Below, piece by piece: positions 16,169-27,067 of a DNA stretch of 34,851 nt. How positions within the stretch are numbered: position 1 is the first letter of the stretch; every line of letters starts with the position of its first letter. Origin of the DNA: Rhodocyclaceae bacterium (GTDB lineage Bacteria; Pseudomonadota; Gammaproteobacteria; Burkholderiales; Rhodocyclaceae). The stretch spans positions 1 to 34,851 of the forward strand of contig JANJVS010000153.1 in assembly GCA_024709955.1 (NCBI GenBank), read 5' to 3'. Below the pieces are notes generated by a model. That model was not told the DNA's origin and searched no databases. It worked only from the letters and a program-made list of their open reading frames with translations. A program made the position numbers and the translations under genes.

Positions 16169-16590
16169 CACGGAGCCGATTGTGCCGTACCCTCCGTGAC
16201 GAATGCAATCCTCGTGATGCCATTGCGCTGCGCGGCTGCCATCACCTCGGCGACCTTCTCGTAGCGGCTGTCGCGGTCGGCGCGCAGGTGCAGCTCCGGG
16301 TTGCCGACGCGCGCGGCGGCGAAACGCGCGGCCAGCGCGTCGGCCGCCACCGGCTCGCCGTTCCAGTGCAGCGTTCCCGCCGCGTCGATGGCGAGCTGGA
16401 TGGTCTGCGGCTTGTCGTCGAGCTTGCTGCTGTCCACGCGCGGCAGGTCCACCGGCACCGCCTGCTGGAACAGCGGCGCGGTGATGATGAAAATGACCAG
16501 CAGCACCAGCATCACGTCCACCAGTGGCGTGGTGTTGATCTCCGCCATCGGCTGGGGGCCGTTGCCCTCGCTGAACGATCCGAACGCCAT
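16168..16590 (-). CDS. exbD: TonB-system proton channel subunit ExbD
   Basis: A 140-residue protein with a short cytoplasmic N-terminus, one membrane helix (LVDVMLVLLVIFIITAPLF) and a periplasmic domain (AIDAAGTLHWNGEPV, LHLRADRDSRYEKVAEVMAAAQ). The proton-path aspartate of ExbD is present at residue 25 (NTTPLVDVM). With ExbB it uses the proton gradient to energise TonB. The gene starts 10 bp after exbB and its stop overlaps the regulator start by one base. Confidence 0.93.
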   Translation of the reverse strand: MAFGSFSEGNGPQPMAEINTTPLVDVMLVLLVIFIITAPLFQQAVPVDLPRVDSSKLDDKPQTIQLAIDAAGTLHWNGEPVAADALAARFAAARVGNPELHLRADRDSRYEKVAEVMAAAQRNGITRIAFVTEGTAQSAP

Positions 16591-16600
16591 CGCCGGCTCC

Positions 16601-17320
16601 TTACGCGCGGCGCGCCGCGCCGACCAGCTGCAGGCCGCCGACGGCGCGCGTGCCGGTGGTCAGGTAGGCGTGCAGGTCGTGGGCGAAGCCGTCGAGCAGC
16701 GCCAGCGTGATGCGGTTGGCGCGCGTGAAGGCGTTGTAGGCGAGCACGGCCGGGATGGCGACGAACAGGCCGGCGGCGGTCATGATCAGCGCCTCGCCGA
16801 CCGGGCCGGCCACCTTGTCGAGCACCACGGTGGTCGCGCCCGACAGGCCGACCAGGGCATGATAGATGCCCCAGACGGTGCCGAACAGGCCGATGAAGGG
16901 CGCCGTCGAGCCGACCGAGGCGAGGAAGGTCAGTCCCGATTCGATGCCGGTCTGCGACTTGACGATCTGGCTGCGCAGCGCGCGCGTCACCGCCTCGCTG
17001 ACATTCACGCCGGCGCCGATGCCGCGGCTGGCGTTCTGCTCGTGGGCCTGGACGGCGAGCGCCCCGGCGTAGGCGAGATGGGTGTAGATGCCGGCCTTGT
17101 CCTCGGCCTTGAGGGCCTCGATCGCCTCGGGCAGCGAACCGGCCTGCCAGAAGGCCGCCATCGCCCGGTCGTGGCTGCGTCCCGCCTGCCACTGGCCGAG
17201 GGTCTTGCGCACGATGACCATCCAGGAAGCGACCGAGAGCAGCAGCAGCAGGATCGAGACGGCGTGGGTGATGAGGTCTCCCTGCGACCAGAAGTGGGCA
17301 AGACCGAGTTGGGATTGCAT
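16601..17320 (-). CDS. exbB: TonB-system proton channel subunit ExbB
   Basis: A 239-residue MotA/TolQ/ExbB-family protein. The first helix is at about 16-38 (ITHAVSILLLLLSVASWMVIV), followed by a cytoplasmic helical domain and two further helices containing the family core FLASVGSTAPFIGLFGTVWGIYHAL and AGLFVAIPAVLAYNAF. Surrounded by tonB (9 bp upstream) and exbD, it belongs to the TonB rather than the Tol system. It forms the pentameric core around which ExbD and TonB assemble. Confidence 0.93.
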   Translation of the reverse strand: MQSQLGLAHFWSQGDLITHAVSILLLLLSVASWMVIVRKTLGQWQAGRSHDRAMAAFWQAGSLPEAIEALKAEDKAGIYTHLAYAGALAVQAHEQNASRGIGAGVNVSEAVTRALRSQIVKSQTGIESGLTFLASVGSTAPFIGLFGTVWGIYHALVGLSGATTVVLDKVAGPVGEALIMTAAGLFVAIPAVLAYNAFTRANRITLALLDGFAHDLHAYLTTGTRAVGGLQLVGAARRA

Positions 17321-17329
17321 GAACTGCTC

Positions 17330-18037
17330 CTAGGATTCCAGTTTGAAGGCGATGGGCACGGCGACCCAGGATTCGATGGCATCGGCGCCCTGGCGCGCGG
17401 GCACGAAGCGCCAGCGCCGCACGGCCTCCTGCGCGGCCTCGTCGAGACGGGGGTAGCCGCTCGACGTGCGCAGCTCGACGGCGAGGGCCGCCCCCTCGGT
17501 GCTGACGCGCACGCGCAGCAGGACCGTGCCCTCCTCGGCGCGGCGCCGCGACACGGTCGGATAAACCGGCTTGGGGTTGTGCAGATAGTCGGCGTCGAAG
17601 CGCGCGGCCGTCACCGGGGCCGGCGCGGGCGGCGGAGCGGCGACGACCGGCGCGGGGGCGGGCAGTGCCGGCGGGGGCGGCGCCACGGCGAAACTGGCGA
17701 CGCTCGGAGCCTCGGGCGCCGCCGCGAGAACCGGCGGCGGGGGTTCGGGACGCTTCACCACCGGCCTGCGCTCGACAGGGGCCGGCTTCGCCTCCCGCGC
17801 GACCGGCGGCGCCTGCGGCGGCGGCGGCGGCAACTCGACAAGCCGGACATAAATCTGCTCCACCGCCTGACGGATCTCCGGCCGGGAGGCAAGTTCCACG
17901 CCGCCGGCGATCACGGCGACATGGGCGCCGAGCACGGCGAGGAAGCGCATGCCGCGCAGCGGCAGGGATTCGCCGGCGGTGCAGGGATCGGCCCAGGGCG
18001 GGGCCGCGAGCGTGGTATCGGATGGGATGGGGGACAT
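17330..18037 (-). CDS. tonB: Energy transducer TonB
   Basis: A 235-residue protein with a cytoplasmic N-terminus of about 30 residues, one membrane helix (MRFLAVLGAHVAVIAGG, with the helix histidine), a long proline-rich periplasmic spacer (LPPPPPQAPP, PEPPPPVLAAAPE, APPPPALPAPAP) and a C-terminal TonB domain (YPTVSRRRAEEGTVLLRVRV, GYPRLDEAAQEAVRRWRFVPAR). It should serve the two TonB receptors in the window. The start ATG at 18037 is chosen because the longer frame to 18175 would run over the promoter and its dyad. First gene of tonB-exbB-exbD-regulator. Confidence 0.9.
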   Translation of the reverse strand: MSPIPSDTTLAAPPWADPCTAGESLPLRGMRFLAVLGAHVAVIAGGVELASRPEIRQAVEQIYVRLVELPPPPPQAPPVAREAKPAPVERRPVVKRPEPPPPVLAAAPEAPSVASFAVAPPPPALPAPAPVVAAPPPAPAPVTAARFDADYLHNPKPVYPTVSRRRAEEGTVLLRVRVSTEGAALAVELRTSSGYPRLDEAAQEAVRRWRFVPARQGADAIESWVAVPIAFKLES

Positions 18038-18084
18038 GGTCTTTCGCCAGGCCGGCCCGCCGCGGCGCGGCCCGGATGCCCGCA

Positions 18085-18128
18085 ATCCTACCCATCCCCG
18101 GCCGGGATGCCCCGTGACAGATTGTCGC
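18085..18128 (-). promoter_or_regulatory. tonB operon promoter with GCGAC-type dyad
   Basis: Read on the minus strand, GCGAC-N5-GTCAC (18128-18114; 9 of 10 dyad positions) is centred on 18121. A -10 box TAGGAT lies at 18090-18085, again exactly 33.5 bp from the dyad centre. The -35 position reads GGGGCA, which is not a -35. Because the regulator gene is in this operon, the site suggests autoregulation. Confidence 0.7.
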
Positions 18129-18204
18129 AGCGGATACATGCTCCCCCAAGGCTTGCGTCCGGCGCAGAAAGCCATAGCAATTTAGTCGGGAACTTGCTAC
18201 ACTT

Positions 18205-18231
18205 TTAGCACTCAAATCATCCGAGTGCTAA
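18205..18231 (+). promoter_or_regulatory. CIRCE operator (HrcA binding site) upstream of rpoH
   Basis: TTAGCACTC (18205-18213), nine bases, GAGTGCTAA (18223-18231): a perfect match to the CIRCE consensus, ending 25 bp before the rpoH start. A -10-like TACACT at 18198-18203 would place the transcription start inside the operator. HrcA should therefore repress rpoH, relieved on heat shock. Confidence 0.95.
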
Positions 18232-18256
18232 CATATCCAGCGAAGGAGGAGCCGAG

Positions 18257-19159
<903 letters not shown>

Positions 19160-19177
19160 TCCGCCCTTGCGTCGCGA

Positions 19178-19209
19178 AAAACAGGCTGCCGCGGCAGCCT
19201 GTTTTCATT
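19178..19209 (+). terminator. Rho-independent terminator after rpoH (bidirectional)
   Basis: AAAACAGGCTGCC (19178-19190) pairs perfectly with GGCAGCCTGTTTT (19193-19205), followed by CATTT. A and T tracts on both sides let it stop rpoH and the converging kamA-like gene. Confidence 0.85.
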
Positions 19210-19214
19210 TGCCC

Positions 19215-20372
19215 TCACTCCGGACCGTCCACCGTATCCAGCAGGGAATCGTGGGCGAAGCGCGGCGCCAGTCCGCCATCCATGCAGGCCTCGGCGTCGG
19301 TCGCCGGCTCCAGGTCGTCGAGCCAGTAGGCGGCGTCGTCGCGCCGGTAGATCAGGAAACGGCCGCGCAGGCTCGCGTCCTTGGCGCGCTGGTAGCGCAG
19401 GTAGATGTGCTTGGCGTCCACGGCGAGAATCTCGATCTTGCCGGTCTCGTGGGACATCACGAAGCGCGCCCGCCGCGCCACGCCGGAGCCGTGGCGCAGC
19501 GCCTCGCGGAAGATCTCCCAGCCGCGCACGATGGGCACCTTGTAGGGATCGTTGCCGGCGGTCGGCCGCCCCTGGAAGACGTAGTAGGGCGGGCAACCGA
19601 TCCAGGACAGCTGGCGGAACAGGGTGGACAGCACCTGGGGATCGTCGTTGATGCCGGCGATCATCGGGCACTGGTTGGTCATCACCACCCCGACGCGCAT
19701 CAGGCGGTCGAGGCAGTCCACCGCCTCGTCGGTGAGTTCGCGCGGGTGGTCGAAGTGGTTCATCACGTAGATGCGCTTGCGCGGCGTCGAATACTTGCCG
19801 AACATTTCCACCAGCGCGGGATCGTCGAGCACGCGGAAAGGATTGAAGGCGGTCATCTTGGTGCCGATGCGGATGATCTTGACGTGCTCGATCTCGCGCA
19901 GCGCGCCGATGATCTCGGCCAGCCGGCGCGTGCTGAGCAGCAGCGGATCGCCGCCGGTCAGCAGCACGTTGGTGATTTCCGGATGTTCGCCGATGTAGGC
20001 GAGGCCCTCGGAAAGGTCCTTGCTCGCCTCGTCGTTGTCGTTCATGAACAGCCGCTTGCGGAAGCAGTAGCGACAATAGGCGCCGCAGACCTCGTTGCAC
20101 AACAGCAGCGCGGTGTCCGGGTACTTGTGCTGCACGCCGCGCAGCACGGTATTGGCGGCCTCGTTGCTGGCGTCCAGTTTGCCCCAGTCGTTGAGCTCGT
20201 CGGGACGCGGAATGACGAGCTGGCGGATCGGGTCGGCGGGATCGCTCCAGTCGATCAGATTCAGGTAGTAGTCGCTGACGCGGAAGGCGTAGGCGTCCGC
20301 CACCGGCTGGAGCGCGGCGCGTTCCGCGCCCGACAGTTGCTGGATGTCCTCGAGTTTCTTGATGTAGCGCAT
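19215..20372 (-). CDS. KamA-family radical SAM protein (lysine 2,3-aminomutase-like)
   Basis: A 385-residue protein of the lysine 2,3-aminomutase family. The radical SAM cluster motif is CGAYCRYC (Cys96, Cys100, Cys103) followed by FRKR. Other family marks are LTGGDPLLLS, RIGTKMTAFNPFR, MNHFDHPRELT and VVMTNQCPMIAGIND. Family members move an alpha-amino group to the beta carbon using SAM and PLP. It is longer than EpmB, and no EF-P or acetyltransferase gene is adjacent, so the EpmB and AblA roles are not directly supported. It follows an aminotransferase gene by 12 bp and is probably co-transcribed and functionally linked. The start follows AAAGGAGGGA. Confidence 0.85.
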   Translation of the reverse strand: MRYIKKLEDIQQLSGAERAALQPVADAYAFRVSDYYLNLIDWSDPADPIRQLVIPRPDELNDWGKLDASNEAANTVLRGVQHKYPDTALLLCNEVCGAYCRYCFRKRLFMNDNDEASKDLSEGLAYIGEHPEITNVLLTGGDPLLLSTRRLAEIIGALREIEHVKIIRIGTKMTAFNPFRVLDDPALVEMFGKYSTPRKRIYVMNHFDHPRELTDEAVDCLDRLMRVGVVMTNQCPMIAGINDDPQVLSTLFRQLSWIGCPPYYVFQGRPTAGNDPYKVPIVRGWEIFREALRHGSGVARRARFVMSHETGKIEILAVDAKHIYLRYQRAKDASLRGRFLIYRRDDAAYWLDDLEPATDAEACMDGGLAPRFAHDSLLDTVDGPE

Positions 20373-20384
20373 CTTCCCTCCTTT

Positions 20385-21689
20385 CTATTTCAACTTCTTG
20401 AGCCAGTTCGCCAGGGCGGCGGCGGCCTGTGCCACGTTGGGGCAATACAGCTCCAGGAACGCCCGGTCGAGTTCCTGATCCACGGGCACCTGCTGCGCGG
20501 CCGACAGCGCGCGGGCGCCGTCGAAATCCACGTAGGCCAGGCGCATGGTCAGCTCGCCGGGCGGGCGGCCGAAATCGGCGCCGGGCAGCGCCGCCACGCC
20601 GGTTTCGTCGAGCAGGCGTTCGCACAGCGTCGCGCTGTCCTGGATCCCGTGGCGGGCCAGCCGTTCGCGCAGCGGGCTGAAATCCGGAAACAGGTAGAAG
20701 CCGCCGACCGGTTCCGACACCGACGCTCCCGCGTCGCGCAATCCGCGCCAGACGTGGCGTCCCAAGTGGCGCAACACGCGCCGCGATTGCATGAGATAGC
20801 CCTCCATTTCGGTGCCGCCCGCGAAGGCGCGGATCGCCGCGTACTGGATCGGCGCGCTCGTCGAGGTATAGGTCTCGCTCGCCACGGTGGACATGGCTTC
20901 GAGCAGCCAGCGCAGCGAACCGGGGAAGGTGAAGGTGCCGAGCCGCCAGCCGCCGGCGCCGCACCACTTCGACAGGCCGCCGCTGATGATGGTGCCTTCC
21001 GGGTAGTAGCGCGAAACCGAGACGTGCTGCCCGCGATGATGCAGTTCGCCGTAGATTTCGTCGGACAGCAGGATCACCTTGTACTTCTTCGCGACCTTGG
21101 CCAGCGCCTTGAGTTCGTCCACCGTATAGCTGTCGCCCGTCGGGTTCGACGGGTAGTTGAGGATGACGATGCGCGGCCGGCCCGGGTCTTCGTGGCAAAC
21201 CCGGTCGAGGTCTGCCGGCATCAGGCGCCAGTCGTTCTCCGGCTGCGTCGGCACCCAGTGGATCTGCCGTCCGATGATGCGCGCCTGCGGCGCGTAGGAC
21301 ACCCAGCTCGGCGTCGGGATCACCAGGTCGCCGTAATAGACGAGCTGCAGCACGAACATCAGCTCCTTGGAGCCCGGCCCGATCAGCACATCCTCGCCGC
21401 CGCGCTCGATGCCGTGCATGCGCCGGTGGTAGGCCGCCACCGCGTCGCGCAGGGCACGCAGGCCGCGTACCGGCAGATAGTCCTTCTGATGGGCGTTGGC
21501 GCGCAGCTCCTCCACCACCGGCTGCGGTACCGGAAACGGCGACTGGCCGAGGCCGAAGCGGTAGACCTGCCGTCCCGCGCGGATCAGCTGGGCGCTGCGC
21601 TCGTTGATGGCCAGCGTGGCGGATTGTTTCAGGCCGCGCACGTTGAGATTGAGATTGACATCGGGCGATGTCGAACGGCGTCGCGTCAT
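20385..21689 (-). CDS. PLP-dependent aminotransferase (class I/II)
   Basis: A 434-residue fold-type I aminotransferase. Motifs: NYPSNPTG (178-185), SDEIY (209-213, Asp for the pyridine nitrogen and Tyr for the phenolic oxygen), and the Schiff-base lysine Lys241 in SGGLSKWCGAGGWRLG. The extended N-terminus (NLNLNVRGLKQSATLAINERS) and C-terminal coil are more than core enzymes have. Substrate is unknown. The neighbour, a KamA-type aminomutase, suggests the pair acts on a beta-amino acid or lysine derivative, but this is inference. The start ATG follows AAGGAGCG. Confidence 0.85.
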   Translation of the reverse strand: MTRRRSTSPDVNLNLNVRGLKQSATLAINERSAQLIRAGRQVYRFGLGQSPFPVPQPVVEELRANAHQKDYLPVRGLRALRDAVAAYHRRMHGIERGGEDVLIGPGSKELMFVLQLVYYGDLVIPTPSWVSYAPQARIIGRQIHWVPTQPENDWRLMPADLDRVCHEDPGRPRIVILNYPSNPTGDSYTVDELKALAKVAKKYKVILLSDEIYGELHHRGQHVSVSRYYPEGTIISGGLSKWCGAGGWRLGTFTFPGSLRWLLEAMSTVASETYTSTSAPIQYAAIRAFAGGTEMEGYLMQSRRVLRHLGRHVWRGLRDAGASVSEPVGGFYLFPDFSPLRERLARHGIQDSATLCERLLDETGVAALPGADFGRPPGELTMRLAYVDFDGARALSAAQQVPVDQELDRAFLELYCPNVAQAAAALANWLKKLK

Positions 21690-21713
21690 GCCGCGCTCCT
21701 TCCTGCCATTGCA

Positions 21714-22115
21714 TCACTCCTTGCCGGGCGACCGCTCGGCCGTGGGCTCCCCCTGGCCGGCGATGAGGTGGCCGAGACCGATGGCGATCGGCGGCGCGCC
21801 GAAGGATTCGACCGGTTCCGGCGCGCCGGGTCCGACGGCGACGGCCTGGCGCGCTTCGAGCTCGCGACAGCGGGCCTCCAGCTCGCCGATGCGTTTCTGC
21901 TGGCGGACGATCTTCCACTGGCGCCGCAGCGTGCCGGGCGTCGAGATCATGGCGACGATCAGGGCGCCCACGGTCAGTGCGATCAACAGGACCAGCGCCA
22001 GCGAGCTTTCGAAACGCCAGAACATGAAGCTCACCGTGACCGGCACGTTGTTCTGCAGGGAGAACGCCACGCCGCCGATGGCGAACAGCATGGCGAAAAT
22101 GGTGAGGAGTTGCAT
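21714..22115 (-). CDS. LapA (DUF1049)-like inner membrane protein
   Basis: A 133-residue protein with two membrane helices (about 3-20 and 38-58) joined by the NNVPVTVSFMFWRFESSLALVLL loop typical of LapA/YciS-family proteins, then a coiled coil (QWKIVRQQKRIGELEARCRELEARQ) and a disordered tail. In enteric bacteria LapA acts with LapB in regulating lipopolysaccharide synthesis; no lapB is seen here and the tail differs, so only family level is claimed. It lies between the MarR gene and the aminotransferase on the same strand, with AAGGAGG before the start. Confidence 0.75.
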   Translation of the reverse strand: MQLLTIFAMLFAIGGVAFSLQNNVPVTVSFMFWRFESSLALVLLIALTVGALIVAMISTPGTLRRQWKIVRQQKRIGELEARCRELEARQAVAVGPGAPEPVESFGAPPIAIGLGHLIAGQGEPTAERSPGKE

Positions 22116-22154
22116 GGAAGCCTCCTTTGCTATGTTGGGCCCCCCGGGCGGGGA

Positions 22155-22185
22155 CCGGCCCGCGGGCCGGACGGCGGCGCCGTCC
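22155..22185 (-). terminator. Two tandem GC hairpins between marR-like and lapA-like genes
   Basis: CCGGCCC (22155-22161) pairs with GGGCCGG (22164-22170), and GGACGGC (22169-22175) pairs with GCCGTCC (22179-22185). There is no T-tract, so termination is uncertain; they may instead attenuate or stabilise the transcript. Confidence 0.3.
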
Positions 22186-22188
22186 CGT

Positions 22189-22692
22189 TCATTCCCGCGT
22201 CATCATGTCCAGCACGTGGCCGACCCCTTCGCACAGGGAAGCCAGCGTCGCCTCCGGCAGGGCCTGCAGGGCGTTGCGCAGACGGCCCTGCAGCGGACCG
22301 GGGATGTCCTTCACCAATGCCGCGCCGCGCGCCGTCAGGCTCAGGCAGACCACCCGGCTGTCGGCCTGCTGGCGCGCGCGCCGGATCAGGTTCTTCGTTT
22401 CCAGCTTGTCGAGCAGGTTGCTCGCCGTCGAGTGGTGGATGATCATCGCGTCGGCCAGCTCGCTGACGCGCAGTCCCGGCCGCGCCGAGATGTGCCAGAG
22501 CGCCCAGAGCTGCGAGCCGCTCAGGCCGTGGCCGGGGTCGATGTTCTGCATTCCGGTCTCGACCACGCGCACCAGTTGCAGGATCTTGCTGAAGGCCGCG
22601 TCCGGCGAGGGCGCCCCTTCCGGCAGGCTGTTCGCGGCTTCCGCCAGGCGGACGGCCTTCGCGGCGGCGCGGCTTGCGGGTTTGTCGGACAT
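22189..22692 (-). CDS. MarR-family transcriptional regulator
   Basis: A 167-residue regulator. The winged helix is visible as SGSQLWALWHISARPGLRVSELADAMIIHHSTASNLLDKLETKNLIRRARQQADSRVVCLSLTARG, containing the DxR wing (DSR). The N-terminal helix (ILQLVRVVETGMQ) and C-terminal helices form the dimer interface. It is divergent from the mscS-trehalose operon over a 97-bp region with overlapping promoters and a palindrome, the usual arrangement for a MarR protein repressing itself and its neighbour. Ligand is unknown. AAGGAG precedes the ATG. Confidence 0.88.
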   Translation of the reverse strand: MSDKPASRAAAKAVRLAEAANSLPEGAPSPDAAFSKILQLVRVVETGMQNIDPGHGLSGSQLWALWHISARPGLRVSELADAMIIHHSTASNLLDKLETKNLIRRARQQADSRVVCLSLTARGAALVKDIPGPLQGRLRNALQALPEATLASLCEGVGHVLDMMTRE

Positions 22693-22707
22693 GGCTCGGC
22701 TCCTTGA

Positions 22708-22760
22708 TTGCGGGATTTATATGTTTGTGCAATAATGTTTCGCACCAACACGTTTGTCAA
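22708..22760. promoter_or_regulatory. Overlapping divergent promoters and candidate MarR operator
   Basis: Minus strand: TTGACA (22760-22755), 17 bp, CATTAT (22737-22732) for the MarR gene. Plus strand: TTGCGG (22708-22713), 17 bp, AATAAT (22731-22736) for mscS. The two -10 boxes coincide. An imperfect palindrome TTnGTGC...GCACnAA spans 22724-22748, centred on them at 22736, so one bound dimer would block both promoters. Confidence 0.55.
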
Positions 22761-22789
22761 GCACTTCTCGCAACGGGAGGACGACGACC

Positions 22790-23689
22790 ATGGACCTGGC
22801 CCTGCTGGAAAACGGCCTGCCCTTCGGCGACCGCCTGGCCGGCGCGCTGCGCATCTGCCTCATCGTCGCGCTGGCCTGGATGGCCCACGCCTTCGCCCAC
22901 AAGCTGATCCGCGGCCTGCGCATCTATCTCAGCCGCAATCTCGACGACGCGGACGAGGTCAAGCGCGTCACCACCCTCGGGCGGGTGTTCCGCTATATCG
23001 CCTCGGTGGTGATCACGCTGATCGCCGGCATGCTGGTGCTCGGCGAGCTGGGCATCTCCGTCGCGCCCATCCTCGGCGCGGCCGGCGTCGTCGGCGTGGC
23101 GGTCGGCTTCGGCGCCCAGAGCCTGGTCAAGGACTATTTCAGCGGCCTGTTCCTGCTGCTGGAGAACCAGATGCGCCACGGCGACGTGGTCACCGTCGCC
23201 GGCATCGGCGGCGTCGTCGAGGAGATGACGCTGCGCTACGTGCAGCTGCGCGACTACGACGGCAACGTGCATTTCATCCCCAACGGCAGCATCACCACGG
23301 TGACCAACAAGACGCGCGGCTTCGCCTTCGCCGTCATCGACGTGCGCGTCGCCTACCGCGAGAACGTCGATGAGGCGTTGGCGGTGATGCGCGCCGCCGG
23401 CGAGGAGCTGCGCGCGGACGCGGCCTGGCGGGAGCGCATCCTCGAACCGGTGGAGATCGTCGGCGTCGAGAACCTGGCCGACTCGGCGGTGATCCTGCGC
23501 TGCCGCTTCAAGGTCGCGCCGATCGAGCAATGGAACGTGCGTCGCGAGTACCTGCGGCGCATCAAGCACGCCTTCGACGCGGCCGGCATCGAGATTCCGT
23601 TCCCGCATCTCACGGTATATGCCGGACAGCTCAAGGATGGCGGAGCGCCGGCCCTGCGCATCGCGCGCGCTGCGCGGCCGCCGGCGTAA
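22790..23689 (+). CDS. MscS-family mechanosensitive channel
   Basis: A 299-residue protein with three N-terminal membrane helices and the MscS pore-and-vestibule core. The pore helix region reads ILGAAGVVGVAVGFGAQSLVKDYFSGLFLLLENQMRHGDVV, followed by the beta domain (IPNGSITTVTN) and the C-terminal alpha/beta vestibule. Such channels open under membrane tension on osmotic downshift and release solutes. The start ATG at 22790 follows GGGAGG; an upstream in-frame ATG at 22754 overlaps the promoter. The stop overlaps the ribosome site of the trehalose synthase gene (TAAGGAG), so the channel is the first gene of a trehalose operon. Confidence 0.88.
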   Translation: MDLALLENGLPFGDRLAGALRICLIVALAWMAHAFAHKLIRGLRIYLSRNLDDADEVKRVTTLGRVFRYIASVVITLIAGMLVLGELGISVAPILGAAGVVGVAVGFGAQSLVKDYFSGLFLLLENQMRHGDVVTVAGIGGVVEEMTLRYVQLRDYDGNVHFIPNGSITTVTNKTRGFAFAVIDVRVAYRENVDEALAVMRAAGEELRADAAWRERILEPVEIVGVENLADSAVILRCRFKVAPIEQWNVRREYLRRIKHAFDAAGIEIPFPHLTVYAGQLKDGGAPALRIARAARPPA

Positions 23690-23701
23690 GGAGTCCCGCG
23701 C

Positions 23702-27063
<3,362 letters not shown>

Positions 27064-27067
<4 letters not shown>

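Noticed and set aside
6732-18128. GCGAC dyads as CooA sites (TGTCG-N6-CGACA)
   Set aside because: The half-sites have the opposite polarity: CGACA comes before TGTCG, and the spacing differs. No carbon monoxide dehydrogenase gene is nearby.
19167-22442. A 1091-codon open frame on the plus strand across the kamA-like, aminotransferase and lapA-like genes
   Set aside because: It runs over three minus-strand genes with clear motifs and good ribosome sites, and starts inside the rpoH terminator.
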